Assembly (NCBI GenBank): GCA_028641055.1
Contig: CM054061.1
Coordinates: 32,836,333 to 32,900,332 of the forward strand
DNA: 64,000 nt
Reading direction: 5' to 3'
Source of the DNA: Alopecurus myosuroides
Taxonomy: Eukaryota; Streptophyta; Magnoliopsida; Poales; Poaceae
Each line of letters begins with the position of its first letter. The stretch's first letter is position 1. Of this stretch, positions 1-12,652 are shown piece by piece. Under the pieces are notes generated by a model. That model had not been told where the DNA came from. It worked only from the letters and a program-made list of their open reading frames with translations, and did no database searches. The position numbers and the translations under genes were made by a program.

Positions 1-2351
1 GAAACATATTTTTTTGTGTCCACTGTTTAATTCGCATAAAATTCCAGAAGAATCAAATCAAACTAAATTTTTTGTGCATTATCCTCAGATATTTGCAAAA
101 CTTTTTCTAGTTTTGAGTTTTCTCATTTGAGCCACATAAGTGCCTCGAAAAAATTCGTCTTTACAGACTGTTCTGGTTTTGACAGATTCTGCCTTTTTTT
201 ACTTTGCATTTTTTCTTTTACTATGTTGAGTGGATTTCTTTGCTCCATAAAACATCAGTGGATGTAGCTACTGTTTAGAAAGTATTGATAATGCCTGTAT
301 CGATGCAGAACATGTGTTTTTTTTTATTGTGCACTAACCCTCTAATAAGAATTACTTCGAGTTTGGTGTGAATAAAGTTTTCAAGGGTCAAGAGAAGAGG
401 ATGTTATAATGTGATATAGAAGATTGAAAATCCAAAGCTTGGGGATGCCCCCGTTGTTCATCCCAGAAAATTCCAAGAAGACTCAAGCGTCTAAGCTTGG
501 GGATTCCCAAGGCATCTCTTTCTTCATCAACAACTTATCAGGTCACTTCTACTTAAACTATATTTTTATTCGGTCACATCATATGCAATTTACTTGGAGA
601 GTATGTTTGCTTTTATTATCTTTTCTTTTCTGTAATAAACTTGGTTGGATCCTAGCATTCTTGTGTGGGAGACAGACACACTCCGCTTTTTTATATGAAT
701 ACTCGTATTCTTAATTTATTATCTAGCTACTGTTTTCATTCATCTCTTATTCAGAGTTGTTAGTTCTTGTAGAGTAGTAGTACTCTCTTGTTTCATTGCT
801 ATATTTTATGGAGATTTTCTGTTCAAATAAAGTGCTAGTGTTGGAAAGCAATAAAAAATATTTCATTCTTATAACGATGCAAAAAACAAGCTTGTTTAGA
901 CCGTGGCTTAGACTTTATCATGTCATGCTACATATTATTTTAATGTTTATTAGTTATTGATGTAGCATGACTTGTATCAAACATCTGAGAGTGCTTAATG
1001 TGCCACTGGAAGATATCATGAGTTGTTTTTATCATATCAAAGCATAATATTTTGGTATTCTCCTTCGAATGCTTTATTTGGTTGACTTGGTGCATGCTTA
1101 CACCATGTTATGACTACATAGTAGTCACCTTTAGCATTTATAGTCATTTATTTTTGACATGTAATACCATTTATGCTTTGATCAATAAGGTTTTGTCGCT
1201 ATGCATGATTATAGACATTATTGCTCTCTTAATTTTTCCCTCACAGTCTTTTGCTAGCCTTCACCTGTACTGATTATGAGCTCTACTAGTGCATCCAACT
1301 CCCCAAAACCAAAAGTTTGCCAAATGTTTCCACCAAACCTACCTATATGTGGTATGTAACCGTCACTCCAAAGTAAATTTCTCATGTGCTACCTATAAAA
1401 CCTTCAAAATTATACATGTTTTCTGCCCCTATTTTAGCTCATGAGGATGCAGGTATACGATCTTTATCTCACTTGTTGATTGGACTTTACACACCTGGAC
1501 TAGTGGCACATCCCCTTATCCAAATTGATAGAAGATATGGAAACGGGATGCCCAGCCCCAACCTTGGTTACTATAAATTCTCTTCACTCTTTTTGCCCCT
1601 GATTTATCAGTTAAATCATAATTGTGTAAACAAAAGAGAAGAGGGATGATCTACTGACCCAGTAGAAAGAACGTCCTTCAATGGGAGCCGCTCTTGCAAA
1701 GTCTAACTAACTTGTGACGTACTGTATTGTATGTTTGTCATTCGTTACATAAACATACACCTCTCTCAAAATTATCTTCAATAGCTCTATTTTATCAAAA
1801 TAAAAATCTCTAGCACATGAGTTAATCCCTGCTTCCCTCTGCGAAGGGCCTTTATTTTACTTTTAAGTTGAGTCTTCATCTTCTAACTTTATGCACAATT
1901 AAGAGAGCATAGCTATCATTTGAGTATAATGTGCATCAGTCCAAAATTTTATTTTCGATTGATTCATGATATGTTATTACTTGTTCTCAAATTACTTGTT
2001 TCTAGTCAACACTTGAACTTTGAAGGTGTCCTGGCATTTATGTTTTGCTCCCTTTTTAAGGACAAGCAGAATACCACTTTGCTATGTTTTTTTTATGATC
2101 GAAACAAACATATATCTTTCAGTAAATCATTTTCATGATCTTTTGTTTGTGTTACCTTTCATGTTGAAACATGGTTGCTAAGTTTACATTTTTGAAAGTA
2201 TATCTATAATACCTACGTTTAGAGTACTTTGATCTCTGCTCAAAATTTCTTTTACAAATATGATGATCAAGATTATGTTGGTAGCATGTCATCTCAGAAA
2301 TTATTTTGTTTTTATCGTTTTCCCTACTCGAGGACGAGTAGAACTAAGCTT
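1..2351 (+). mobile_element. Non-coding 3' internal region of an old LTR retrotransposon
   Basis: AT-rich sequence without a convincing coding frame; the short open frames lack domains. It contains the phrase AAGCTTGGGGATGCCC near 437 and a related copy near 494, and ends with CTCGAGGACGAGTAGAAC followed by AAGCTTGAGG, which resembles the polypurine tract preceding the 3' LTR of several Triticeae Gypsy families. The matching LTR (starting TGATATGTCTC) lies at 12653, so this piece and that LTR are one element split by the insertion at 2357-12643. The 5' part lies outside the window. The exact family (Sabrina, Fatima or WHAM type) is not resolved. Confidence 0.6.
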
Positions 2352-2356
2352 GAGGC

Positions 2357-5300
2357 TGTAACATCCCAAGTCTGAAAAATAGCCATTAGAATGTTTGCTT
2401 TCTGTTATTTTATGTTTGGCATCATGGCATCATGTTGATTGCATTTGTTTTGTTTGTTTTCCATTTGTTTTTCTCTGTTTTCATTTGTTTTCCAACTGTT
2501 TTCATTTGTTTTCCTTTGTTTTCTATTTGAATTTCAAACCAAAATTTAAACCTTTTGTTTCATCCTTGTGATGTTACAATTCTAAAAAGATATTTCAAAA
2601 TAAAACAATTGTTTGTTTCTATTAAAGTGTGATTTCAAAACTGTTGTGTTGCTTCTATCAAAAATTCATTGAATATTAAACCCTTTTCAAATTCAATTTG
2701 TTTTCCATTTGAACTTCCAAACCAACATCCAAATAGTTGTTTCCAAATAAAAACCTTAATTGTTTCCAATTATCCCATAATGTTCAACTAATAAAATGGT
2801 GTTTTTATTTCAATTAATTAATACCAATGTGGTTTCAAATTCAAAGCAAATCATCAGCATCACCTAATTTGAACCTTTTGAAATTACCAAACAAATCAAC
2901 CATTTGTTCTATTTTAAATCAATAGGGTTCACCCTATTAACATTCTTGTTTTAAATATTAATTCATTATTCACCCAAATTCTTCCAATTCAAACCAACTC
3001 ACAAAACAGCAAATAAATTTTGAGTATTTCAAAAACCAAAGTTGACATTTGGTGGATGTTGACCTAATACACTCACATGAATTTTACCAAAATTTGTAAA
3101 AACTCAAAACCTAACTTTTGCTTCCCTTTTCTAGTGGTACAAAAAAAAACAGAAATCCATTAATAATAGAAAGGGAGAGAGAGAGCAGCAGGCCCACTTT
3201 TCTCTCCTAGCCCATCTAATTTTTCCCTTTGGGCCTTTCCCCCTCAAGCCCAGCAGCCCCCCACGGTCATCTTCTTCGTACGGACAGAGGGGTGTCGCTG
3301 TCACACCCCCCTCCATGGACCACCTGCCCCCTTGCCCCTCCTTATCTACCCCCCTAGAGGGCAACCCTAACCCTAGCCGAGTTCCCCACTCCTCCTCCTC
3401 CTCCTCCCATCCGCCGCCATCCTTCCTCTTCCCCTCGAAAATCCACTGCTTTCTTCTGAATATCACTGAACCCCTTCCATGGCCGCACCTTGGCGACCAT
3501 GGCGCCGCCACCCTGCTTGACGCCGGCCCGTGCTCTCAACGGGAATGGAACCAGGAGGGTTCCATCCCCGTTTCTCATGAAGGAACCCCGGGCGGTGGGC
3601 GCTTGCCTCGGCCGCGCCGTCGCCGGGAAGTGGCCGCCATGGCTGCACCTCCACCAGCGATCCCTGCTGATCAGATCCGTCCGCCTCCTCCTGGCCCAAG
3701 GTGAGGCCGCACCTCTTCCTCCTCTCGCCCTCCTCCCTCCTCTCTTTGGCCGCACGCCTCCACGGCGCCTCCCCGCAGCGGCCCGGTGAGCAGCGCTGCC
3801 CCTCCATGGAAGGCCACGATCGTGTACCTGCAGTTCAGTACGCACACGTTCAGTTTTTTTCAGAAAATAGCCCGCAGCCAACACCTTAACCTCCCCCCGC
3901 TGCATCTCCTAGCACAAGCCATCGCACACCCCATTGGTAGCTTCCCCAGCGCGCGCAGCCACAGATCCCGGGTTCGAGTCCCAGCTCCCCACCCCTTTTG
4001 CTTCTATTTTGTTCCAATTTAGGTGCAGTGCAAGTTCCTGAACCTCATACCCCCTTGAGACCCCTCCCTAACACAAAAACCGCACCAGCCCCACTGGTGT
4101 TGTTCCCTCAGCACAAGCAGGAGGTGCAGGGATCAAATCCCATCCCCTGCACAATTAAAAACATTTTTGTTTTGCAATGTTTTGGTCACAGATATTTCGC
4201 AGAATCACCAACAGGCCCCTGGAAATTAATTCTAGCCCTGCACAAATTATTTCTAAGTCCCTGGTTCATTAAAAAATGGCAGATTTGCACCCAATTTTGG
4301 AAATTGCATAAATAAATCATCCTAACTCCAAATCCAACATTTTTGATATGTTTTCAATACCAAATTAAATGTTCTATCAAAATATAAAATTTGTTTAATG
4401 TTTTGAATATTTTAAATTGGTGCAATATTTGAAAACTTGTCAAATTCACTTAAATTTGCAAAATTCATAACTTGCTCATAAAAATTCCAAATTTCACAAA
4501 CCAAATATGTTTTCCAATCAATTTTTCATGTACTTTCCAAATATAAATTTTGTTTGCTGTTTTGAATAATTTAAATTGCTGAAAACAACTGTTTCTTGTT
4601 TATTGCATTTAAAAATTGCCAAAATAATAACTTGCTCATTTTACATCCAATTTCAACAAATGAAATATGTTTTCCATGCAAAATTAAACCCTCTTTCCAA
4701 ATATAAACTTTGTTTTCTGTTTTGAACAATTTAACTTGATGAAAACAACAAATGCTTGTGTGACACCTTTAAGTAACCAAAATTTCCTAACTTAATGAAT
4801 GAATTTCCAAACTTGCTAAACCTTATTTCCAATTGCTTCTATTGTTGTTATTTTGCTGTTTTCCTCATCCATGCATCATGCTAATCCACTTTCATATGAT
4901 GATTAGTTGTAAAGCAATTAATTCAACCATAATTCATGGGCTTTCCATATGCAATCCAATTGCATATGGGTCCATTTAATCCTGTTTCTATCTTGTCAAC
5001 TAGTTTATTTTGATGCAACCATTAACTTGACATGCATCATCTTTGATTGTGCACAATGCCATGATATTGATTGTTTATATTTCTGCATTGTTTGTTTGCT
5101 TCTTCTCGGATACACGACGACGTTGAGACCGACGATACTTACGGCACCCCTTCTAAGGAGTTAGCTCAGTACCAGGCTACTGGGTTTTGCAGGCAAGTTA
5201 TCACTCACATGAACCACTGTGTTCCTTTCAACCTCGGTTACCGATACTTTCCGTTGTTCTTTTCTGCTAGCCTTAGTAGTAGTTGTTTCTGTTACGAACC

Positions 5301-6979
5301 CATCACATGATACCCTGAACCCTGATATTGCCTCACCTCCATACCTACAGCCATTGCTTGTGCCTGTTCTTATCTAGCATGTTTAGGTTTGCTTTTGCTC
5401 GAGCCTGTTGTCGGTTACTTCTTTTACTATCGTGCTATTATTATTGTTACCGTTCCGGGGGCTCGAATATTAATCAATCAATCATGTTAATGCTACTGTT
5501 AATAATAATTTGATGATAAGGCACCGGCAGGAGGCCCTTCGTGGTTTTGAGGCCTGCTAGTGTCGACCCTAATAGGAAAAGGGTCTTGTCTACTGATCCA
5601 TGATGAGCGCACTACCCGCATGTGGGAAGCGAGTATGGGCGCCCCCCTCAACTGACTCGATTCGCATCTCGTCCAAATCGCCGTACTAGTTCGGGTGTTC
5701 CATTTGCTGCATCATATGCAGGTACGAACCCTTGGCGCCAGGGTGGAACTTTCGTAGTCGGCATTTAGGGCGGCGTGGTCTTCCAGTGCTATGAGGGTCC
5801 TCCTTTTCTTCGGGGGGCTCGATTAGCCGCGCACGCACAGCACGCGGTGCTTTGGGCTTGATGCGAAGAAGGGTTGGTTGTGTAGAGTACCTCGCTTGGT
5901 GGGTTAGCTCCCCATCTGGCGGGTTATTCTTGCGTGTACGGCTAAATTGGTGCAACCCTGCAGGGATAATCTTCTCGAGAAGCCGTGTTTTCCGTGGTTA
6001 TGGATTACTTGGTGAAAGTACTGGCTAACAAGTACTCAGGACAACTTCAACATAATGATTAACCATGTTACACCCAATGAATAACAACCTGACTAGTAAT
6101 AGGCTTATTGACACAATAACTTGATTCACCTTTAAGACAACTGTGTGAGTTATCCTCGGATTGCTTCTTCGGATAAGGGGCGAGATCCAGGATGGGTTTG
6201 TTTGAAGTTATCTTTCAGTTGGTTACAATCCTCGATCTTATCTCCTTTCTGTTAGTCGGAAGTGGTAGAATATCTGTAGTTGGTTAGCGCAGCCAGTTGC
6301 AGCATCTTTTATATCCCCTCTCTTCCGTTGAACCCAAGGCATCTGTGCTTGGTGTTGACGGGTTACACTTTGGGTGAACTGTGAGTCTTGCTTGCCAGTA
6401 CGTTTATGTACTGACCCCTTTGGGGCTGTGGTTTCCGCAGACCTACGTTTCCGAGGATCTACATGGTGGCTACTACGTGGAGTATGACGAGACTGCTGAC
6501 GAGTAGATAGCGGACCCGGGCAGGATCCGAGACTTCGTGGATGGGCTCCGTCTTTTCGTTGCCGGCCTCTTAGGCCTATTTGGTTCTTGTCTGTACTCAG
6601 ACTTGTTGAATGCTTCCGCTGTATTGTAATGATGTATTGTTGGGGCATGTGCCCTCTGAATGATTGTATTTGCTATCTCTGCTCTAATGAGAGCCAATTG
6701 CCACTTATTTCAATCTTTTGTGTCGTAGAGATCTGTTGTGATATCACTTGTTAAACGCCGTTGACGTACCATGTGTGTATGGTTTGAAGTACGTCGACGG
6801 AAGTGCCTTTGATCTCTAGTGGATAGTTTACATCGACGATGGAATAGCAGGGCTTGTGTTGTCGCGCATAAGCGCAGGCCTACCAGGAAGCTGGGACGTG
6901 GGAGCAGTTATGCCCCATAATCCAAGCATCTGCTATCCAGTTCGTACGGTGAGTATCCCCTAGAAATCAGGGTGCGTAA
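2357..6979 (+). repeat. 5' LTR (4.6 kb) of the non-autonomous Gypsy element
   Basis: Direct repeat of 8019-12643. It starts TGTAACATCCCAAG and ends GGGTGCGTAA, where the other copy ends GGGTGCGACA. It has an AT-rich first part with many TTTGTTTTCC-like runs, a GC-rich leader-like block (about 3160-3800) and a mixed 3' part. Open frames in the GC-rich block recur in both LTRs, but they are low-complexity and overlap each other on both strands, so I do not call genes there. A tRNA B-box-like motif lies at 3971-3981. Confidence 0.92.
3971..3981 (+). promoter_or_regulatory. tRNA T-arm / Pol III B-box-like motif in LTR
   Basis: GGTTCGAGTCC matches the B-box consensus of tRNA genes and sits between arms that can form a T-stem with one mismatch; four Ts follow about 18 bases downstream. 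The second LTR carries the same motif at 9635-9645. No acceptable A box was found upstream, so this is a tRNA-like relic and not a tRNA gene. A related GGGATCAAATCCC lies near 4129. Confidence 0.4.
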
Positions 6980-6981
6980 AA

Positions 6982-6993
6982 TGGTATCAGAGC
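6982..6993 (+). other. Primer-binding site (tRNA-iMet type)
   Basis: TGGTATCAGAGC lies 2 bp downstream of the 5' LTR. It is the standard plant primer-binding site complementary to the 3' end of initiator tRNA-Met and marks the start of reverse transcription. Confidence 0.9.
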
Positions 6994-7385
6994 CTGTCTG
7001 CCCGTAGGATCCCTTTTTACTGGTCGCAGTTGAGTCTAGAAACTATTTTGTAGCTATATAGGAAAATTGAAACGTGAGAGTAGGAATTCTGTTCTTTTTC
7101 TTCTTTTCCCCACCCTCCCTCCCTTTTCTGGTAAGGAAGTGCAACGTTGATTTCTCCCTTCTCATCTAAACTTTCAAGTTAGGATTTCACGAATCCTGGT
7201 TTCTCTAGGATGGTTATATCTACTAGACCATAGGAATGGAGGTGGTTGTGACATGATTTATCATGTTGCCTACTCATGATTGAGAACGGAGGCGTGTAAG
7301 CCCCGGAAGAAGATCCTCTATTCCTTAAGCAGTAGATATTGATCCTTTAGAAGCCGGATGGGTTTTCCGTAGTACCTCAGGAGTT

Positions 7386-8018
7386 TTGTTCTCGTTTTTC
7401 CCCGATGTTGATATCCTGTTCTTCTCAACATCCTTTTCGTCCGTTGAAATCTTGTTGTTGTTTTCCACTTCAATTTTTCTACCGGCGTCTAATCAAAACT
7501 TCCTAGTAAACTCTTATCCAGTTAAGGTGCTATTTGATACCGGAGTATCACATTCCTTTGTGTCAACAATCTTTTCCACAACATACAACCCAATTCTGGT
7601 TCCACTAAGCAATCAAATCACCGTTCATTCTCCGAAATCTCAAATGTTGACTTCCAAGATAAGTAAGAACAATCCAATTCTAATGGGAGGCCACATATTC
7701 CTCGTTACTCTCATGTTGATGATTCTGACATTGATGTTATTCTTGGTGTTGCATTGATGTCAATAACTCTGATCCACCCTTATTACAGATAGTCTATTCA
7801 ACAAATGAATCAAATTCTATCCAGCTATACACCCTCCATACAAAACCTCTCCCTTTATTTGAAAATGTTCCGGTGGTTTGCAAATTCCCTGACGTCTATC
7901 CAATGTGCACGATGTGTTTCACGTGTCACAGCTCAAGAGGATCTTCCCAACAAGTTTCCGGACCTTTTCTTTTCTCAGTAGGAATCTCGGGGCGCGATTC
8001 CTTCAAGGGGGGGCGTTT
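7386..8018 (+). pseudogene. Gutted pol: protease relic joined to an integrase tail
   Basis: A frame from 7386 to 7757 reads the aspartic protease motif VLFDTGVSHSFVS, with the catalytic D-T-G at about 7536-7544. Further on, VVCKFPDVYP (about 7876-7905) matches the stretch just before the reverse transcriptase in Gypsy polyproteins. It is followed directly by bases that read NVHDVFHVSQLKR in another frame, a typical end of chromovirus integrase. RT, RNase H and the integrase core are therefore missing, with a deletion junction near 7897. The purine tract and 3' LTR follow. Not functional as an enzyme source. Confidence 0.8.
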
Positions 8019-11000
8019 TGTAACATCCCAAGTCTGAAAAATAGCCATTAGAATGTTTGCTTTCTGTTATTTTATGTTTGGCATCATGGCATCATGTTGA
8101 TTGCATTTGTTTTGTTTGTTTTCCATTTGTTTTTCTCTGTTTTCATTTGTTTTCCAACTGTTTTCATTTGTTTTCCTTTGTTTTCTATTTGAATTTCAAA
8201 CCAAAATTTAAACCTTTTGTTTCATCCTTGTGATGTTACAATTCTAAAAAGATATTTCAAAATAAAACAATTGTTTGTTTCTATTAAAGTGTGATTTCAA
8301 AACTGTTGTGTTGCTTCTATCAAAAATTCATTGAATATTAAACCCTTTTCAAATTCAATTTGTTTTCCATTTGAACTTCCAAACCAACATCCAAATAGTT
8401 GTTTCCAAATAAAAACCTTAATTGTTTCCAATTATCCCATAATGTTCAACTAATAAAATGGTGTTTTTATTTCAATTAATTAATACCAATGTGGTTTCAA
8501 ATTCAAAGCAAATCATCAGCATCACCTAATTTGAACCTTTTGAAATTACCAAACAAATCAACCATTTGTTCTATTTTAAATCAATAGGGTTCACCCTATT
8601 AACATTCTTGTTTTAAATATTAATTCATTATTCACCCAAATTCTTCCAATTCAAACCAACTCACAAAACAGCAAATAAATTTTGAGTATTTCAAAAACCA
8701 AAGTTGACATTTGGTGGATGTTGACCTAATACACTCACATGAATTTTACCAAAATTTGTAAAAACTCAAAACCTAACTTTTGCTTCCCTTTTCTAGTGGT
8801 ACAAAAAAAAAACAGAAATCCATTAATAATAGAAAGGGACAGAGAGAGCAGCAGGCCCACTTTTCTCTCCTAGCCCATCTAATTTTTCCCTTTGGGCCTT
8901 TCCCCCTCAAGCCCAGCAGCCCCCCACGGTCATCTTCTTCGTACGGACAGAGGGGTGTCGCTGTCACACCCCCCTCCATGGACCACCTGCCCCCTTGCCC
9001 CTCCTTATCTACCCCCCTAGAGGGCAACCCTAACCCTAGCCGAGTTCCCCACTCCTCCTCCTCCTCCTCCCATCCGCCGCCATCCTTCCTCTTCCCCTCG
9101 AAAATCCACTGCTTTCTTCTGAATATCACTGAACCCCTTCCATGGCCGCACCTTGGCGACCATGGCGCCGCCACCCTGCTTGACGCCGGCCCGTGCTCTC
9201 AACGGGAATGGAACCAGGAGGGTTCCATCCCCGTTTCTCATGAAGGAACCCCGGGCGGTGGGCGCTTGCCTCGGCCGCGCCGTCGCCGGGAAGTGGCCGC
9301 CATGGCTGCACCTCCACCAGCGATCCCTGCTGATCAGATCCGTCCGCCTCCTCCTGGCCCAAGGTGAGGCCGCACCTCTTCCTCCTCTCGCCCTCCTCCC
9401 TCCTCTCTTTGGCCGCACGCCTCCACGGCGCCTCCCCGCAGCGGCCCGGTGAGCAGCGCTGCCCCTCCATGGAAGGCCACGATCGTGTACCTGCAGTTCA
9501 GTACGCACACGTTCAGTTTTTTTTCAGAAAATAGCCCGCAGCCAACACCTTAACCTCCCCCCGCTGCATCTCCTAGCACAAGCCATCGCACACCCCATTG
9601 GTAGCTTCCCCAGCGCGCGCAGCCACAGATCCCGGGTTCGAGTCCCAGCTCCCCACCCCTTTTGCTTCTATTTTGTTCCAATTTAGGTGCAGTGCAAGTT
9701 CCTGAACCTCATACCCCCTTGAGACCCCTCCCTAACACAAAAACCGCACCAGCCCCACTGGTGTTGTTCCCTCAGCACAAGCAGGAGGTGCAGGGATCAA
9801 ATCCCATCCCCTGCACAATTAAAAACATTTTTGTTTCGCAATGTTTTGGTCACAGATATTTCGCAGAATCACCAACAGGCCCCTGGAAATTAATTCTAGC
9901 CCTGCACAAATTATTTCTAAGTCCCTGGTTCATTAAAAAATGGCAGATTTGCACCCAATTTTGGAAATTGCATAAATAAATCATCCTAACTCCAAATCCA
10001 ACATTTTTGATATGTTTTCAATACCAAATTAAATGTTCTATCAAAATATAAAATTTGTTTAATGTTTTGAATATTTTAAATTGGTGCAATATTTGAAAAC
10101 TTGTCAAATTCACTTAAATTTGCAAAATTCATAACTTGCTCATAAAAATTCCAAATTTCACAAACCAAATATGTTTTCCAATCAATTTTTCATGTACTTT
10201 CCAAATATAAATTTTGTTTGCTGTTTTGAATAATTTAAATTGCTGAAAACAACTGTTTCTTGTTTATTGCATTTAAAAATTGCCAAAATAATAACTTGCT
10301 CATTTTACATCCAATTTCAACAAATGAAATATGTTTTCCATGCAAAATTAAACCCTCTTTCCAAATATAAACTTTGTTTTCTGTTTTGAACAATTTAACT
10401 TGATGAAAACAACAAATGCTTGTGTGACACCTTTAAGTAACCAAAATTTCCTAACTTAATGAATGAATTTCCAAACTTGCTAAACCTTATTTCCAATTGC
10501 TTCTATTGTTGTTATTTTGCTGTTTTCCTCATCCATGCATCATGCTAATCCACTTTCATATGATGATTAGTTGTAAAGCAATTAATTCAACCATAATTCA
10601 TGGGCTTTCCATATGCAATCCAATTGCATATGGGTCCATTTAATCCTGTTTCTATCTTGTCAACTAGTTTATTTTGATGCAACCATTAACTTGACATGCA
10701 TCATCTTTGATTGTGCACAATGCCATGATATTGATTGTTTATATTTCTGCATTGTTTGTTTGCTTTTTCTCGGATACACGACGACGTTGAGACCGACGAT
10801 ACTTACGGCACCCCTTCTAAGGAGTTAGCTCAGTACCAGGCTACTGGGTTTTGCAGGCAAGTTATCACTCACATGAACCACTGTGTTCCTTTCAACCTCG
10901 GTTACCGATACTTTCCGTTGTTCTTTTCTGCTAGCCTTAGTAGTAGTTGTTTCTGTTACGAACCCATCACATGATACCCTGAACCCTGATATTGCCTCAC

Positions 11001-12643
11001 CTCCATACCTACAGCCATTGCTTGTGCCTGTTCTTATCTAGCATGTTTAGGTTTGCTTTTGCTCGAGCCTGTTGTCGGTTACTTCTTTTACTATCGTGCT
11101 ATTATTATTGTTACCGTTCCGGGGGCTCGAATATTAATCAATCAATCATGTTAATGCTACTGTTAATAATAATTTGATGATAAGGCACCGGCAGGAGGCC
11201 CTTCGTGGTTTTGAGGCCTGCTAGTGTCGACCCTAATAGGAAAAGGGTCTTGTCTACTGATCCATGATGAGCGCACTACCCGCATGTGGGAAGCGAGTAT
11301 GGGCGCCCCCCTCAACTGACTCGATTCGCATCTCGTCCAAATCGCCGTACTAGTTCGGGTGTTCCATTTGCTGCATCATATGCAGGTACGAACCCTTGGC
11401 GCCAGGGTGGAACTTTCGTAGTCGGCATTTAGGGCGGCGTGGTCTTCCAGTGCTATGAGGGTCCTCCTTTTCTTCGGGGGGCTCGATTAGCCGCGCACGC
11501 ACAGCACGCGGTGCTTTGGGCTTGATGCGAAGAAGGGTTGGTTGTGTAGAGTACCTCGCTTGGTGGGTTAGCTCCCCATCTGGCGGGTTATTCTTGCGTG
11601 TACGGCTAAATTGGTGCAACCCTGCAGGGATAATCTTCTCGAGAAGCCGTGTTTTCCGCGGTTATGGATTACTTGGTGAAAGTACTGGCTAACAAGTACT
11701 CAGGACAACTTCAACATAATGATTAACCATGTTACACCCAATGAATAACAACCTGACTAGTAATAGGCTTATTGACACAATAACTTGATTCACCTTTAAG
11801 ACAACTGTGTGAGTTATCCTCGGATTGCTTCTTCGGATAAGGGGCGAGATCCAGGATGGGTTTGTTTGAAGTTATCTTTCAGTTGGTTACAATCCTCGAT
11901 CTTATCTCCTTTCTGTTAGTCGGAAGTGGTAGAATATCTGTAGTTGGTTAGCGCAGCCAGTTGCAGCATCTTTTATATCCCCTCTCTTCCGTTGAACCCA
12001 AGGCATCTGTGCTTGGTGTTGACGGGTTACACTTTGGGTGAACTGTGAGTCTTGCTTGCCAGTACGTTTATGTACTGACCCCTTTGGGGCTGTGGTTTCC
12101 GCAGACCTACGTTTCCGAGGATCTACATGGTGGCTACTACGTGGAGTATGACGAGACTGCTGACGAGTAGATAGCGGACCCGGGCAGGATCCGAGACTTC
12201 GTGGATGGGCTCCGTCTTTTCGTTGCCGGCCTCTTAGGCCTATTTGGTTCTTGTCTGTACTCAGACTTGTTGAATGCTTCCGCTGTATTGTAATGATGTA
12301 TTGTTGGGGCATGTGCCCTCTGAATGATTGTATTTGCTATCTCTGCTCTAATGAGAGCCAATTGCAACTTATTTCAATCTTTTGTGTCGTAGAGATCTGT
12401 TGTGATATCACTTGTTAAACGCCGTTGACGTACCATGTGTGTATGGTTTGAAGTACGTCGACGGAAGTGGCTTTGATCTCTAGTGGATAGTTTACATCGA
12501 CGATGGAATAGCAGGGCTTGTGTTGTCGCGCATAAGCGCAGGCCTACCAGGAAGCTGGGACGTGGGAGCAGTTATGCCCCATAATCCAAGCATCTGCTAT
12601 CCAGTTCGTACGGTGAGTATCCCCTAGAAATCAGGGTGCGACA
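8019..12643 (+). repeat. 3' LTR (4.6 kb) of the non-autonomous Gypsy element
   Basis: Near-identical copy of 2357-6979 with about eight base differences (for example near 8839, 9837, 10766, 11659, 12366 and 12470) and two extra bases in an A-run and a T-run. It ends GCGACA and is followed immediately by the GAGGC target duplication. Confidence 0.93.
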
Positions 12644-12652
12644 GAGGCCGCT

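Larger units (their letters stand above)
2352..12648 (+). mobile_element. Young non-autonomous Gypsy element with oversized LTRs (with target duplication)
   Basis: Complete LTR retrotransposon bounded by a 5-bp target duplication GAGGC (2352-2356 and 12644-12648). The two direct repeats are 2357-6979 and 8019-12643 (about 4.62 kb each) and both start TGTAACATCCC. A primer-binding site TGGTATCAGAGC (initiator tRNA-Met type) follows the first LTR at 6982-6993, and a purine tract AAGGGGGGGCG precedes the second at about 8005. The internal region is only about 1.04 kb and holds relics of pol, so the element must have moved using proteins supplied in trans. I see about eight substitutions and two one-base indels between the LTRs, which indicates recent insertion. 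The residues left in pol suggest a chromovirus-type Gypsy. Confidence 0.93.

Noticed and set aside
3131..3905. Several overlapping ORFs up to 183 codons in the GC-rich part of the 5' LTR, repeated at 8773-9508
   Set aside because: They overlap on both strands, are low-complexity, and their conservation is explained by the two LTRs being nearly identical.
3971..4000. A tRNA gene in the LTR
   Set aside because: Only a T-arm-like part is present; no A box, anticodon arm or acceptor stem could be drawn.
5686..6697. Minus-strand ORFs of 89, 136 and 74 codons, repeated at 11350-12367
   Set aside because: Present in both LTRs, no domain, no codon signal; part of the long LTR.
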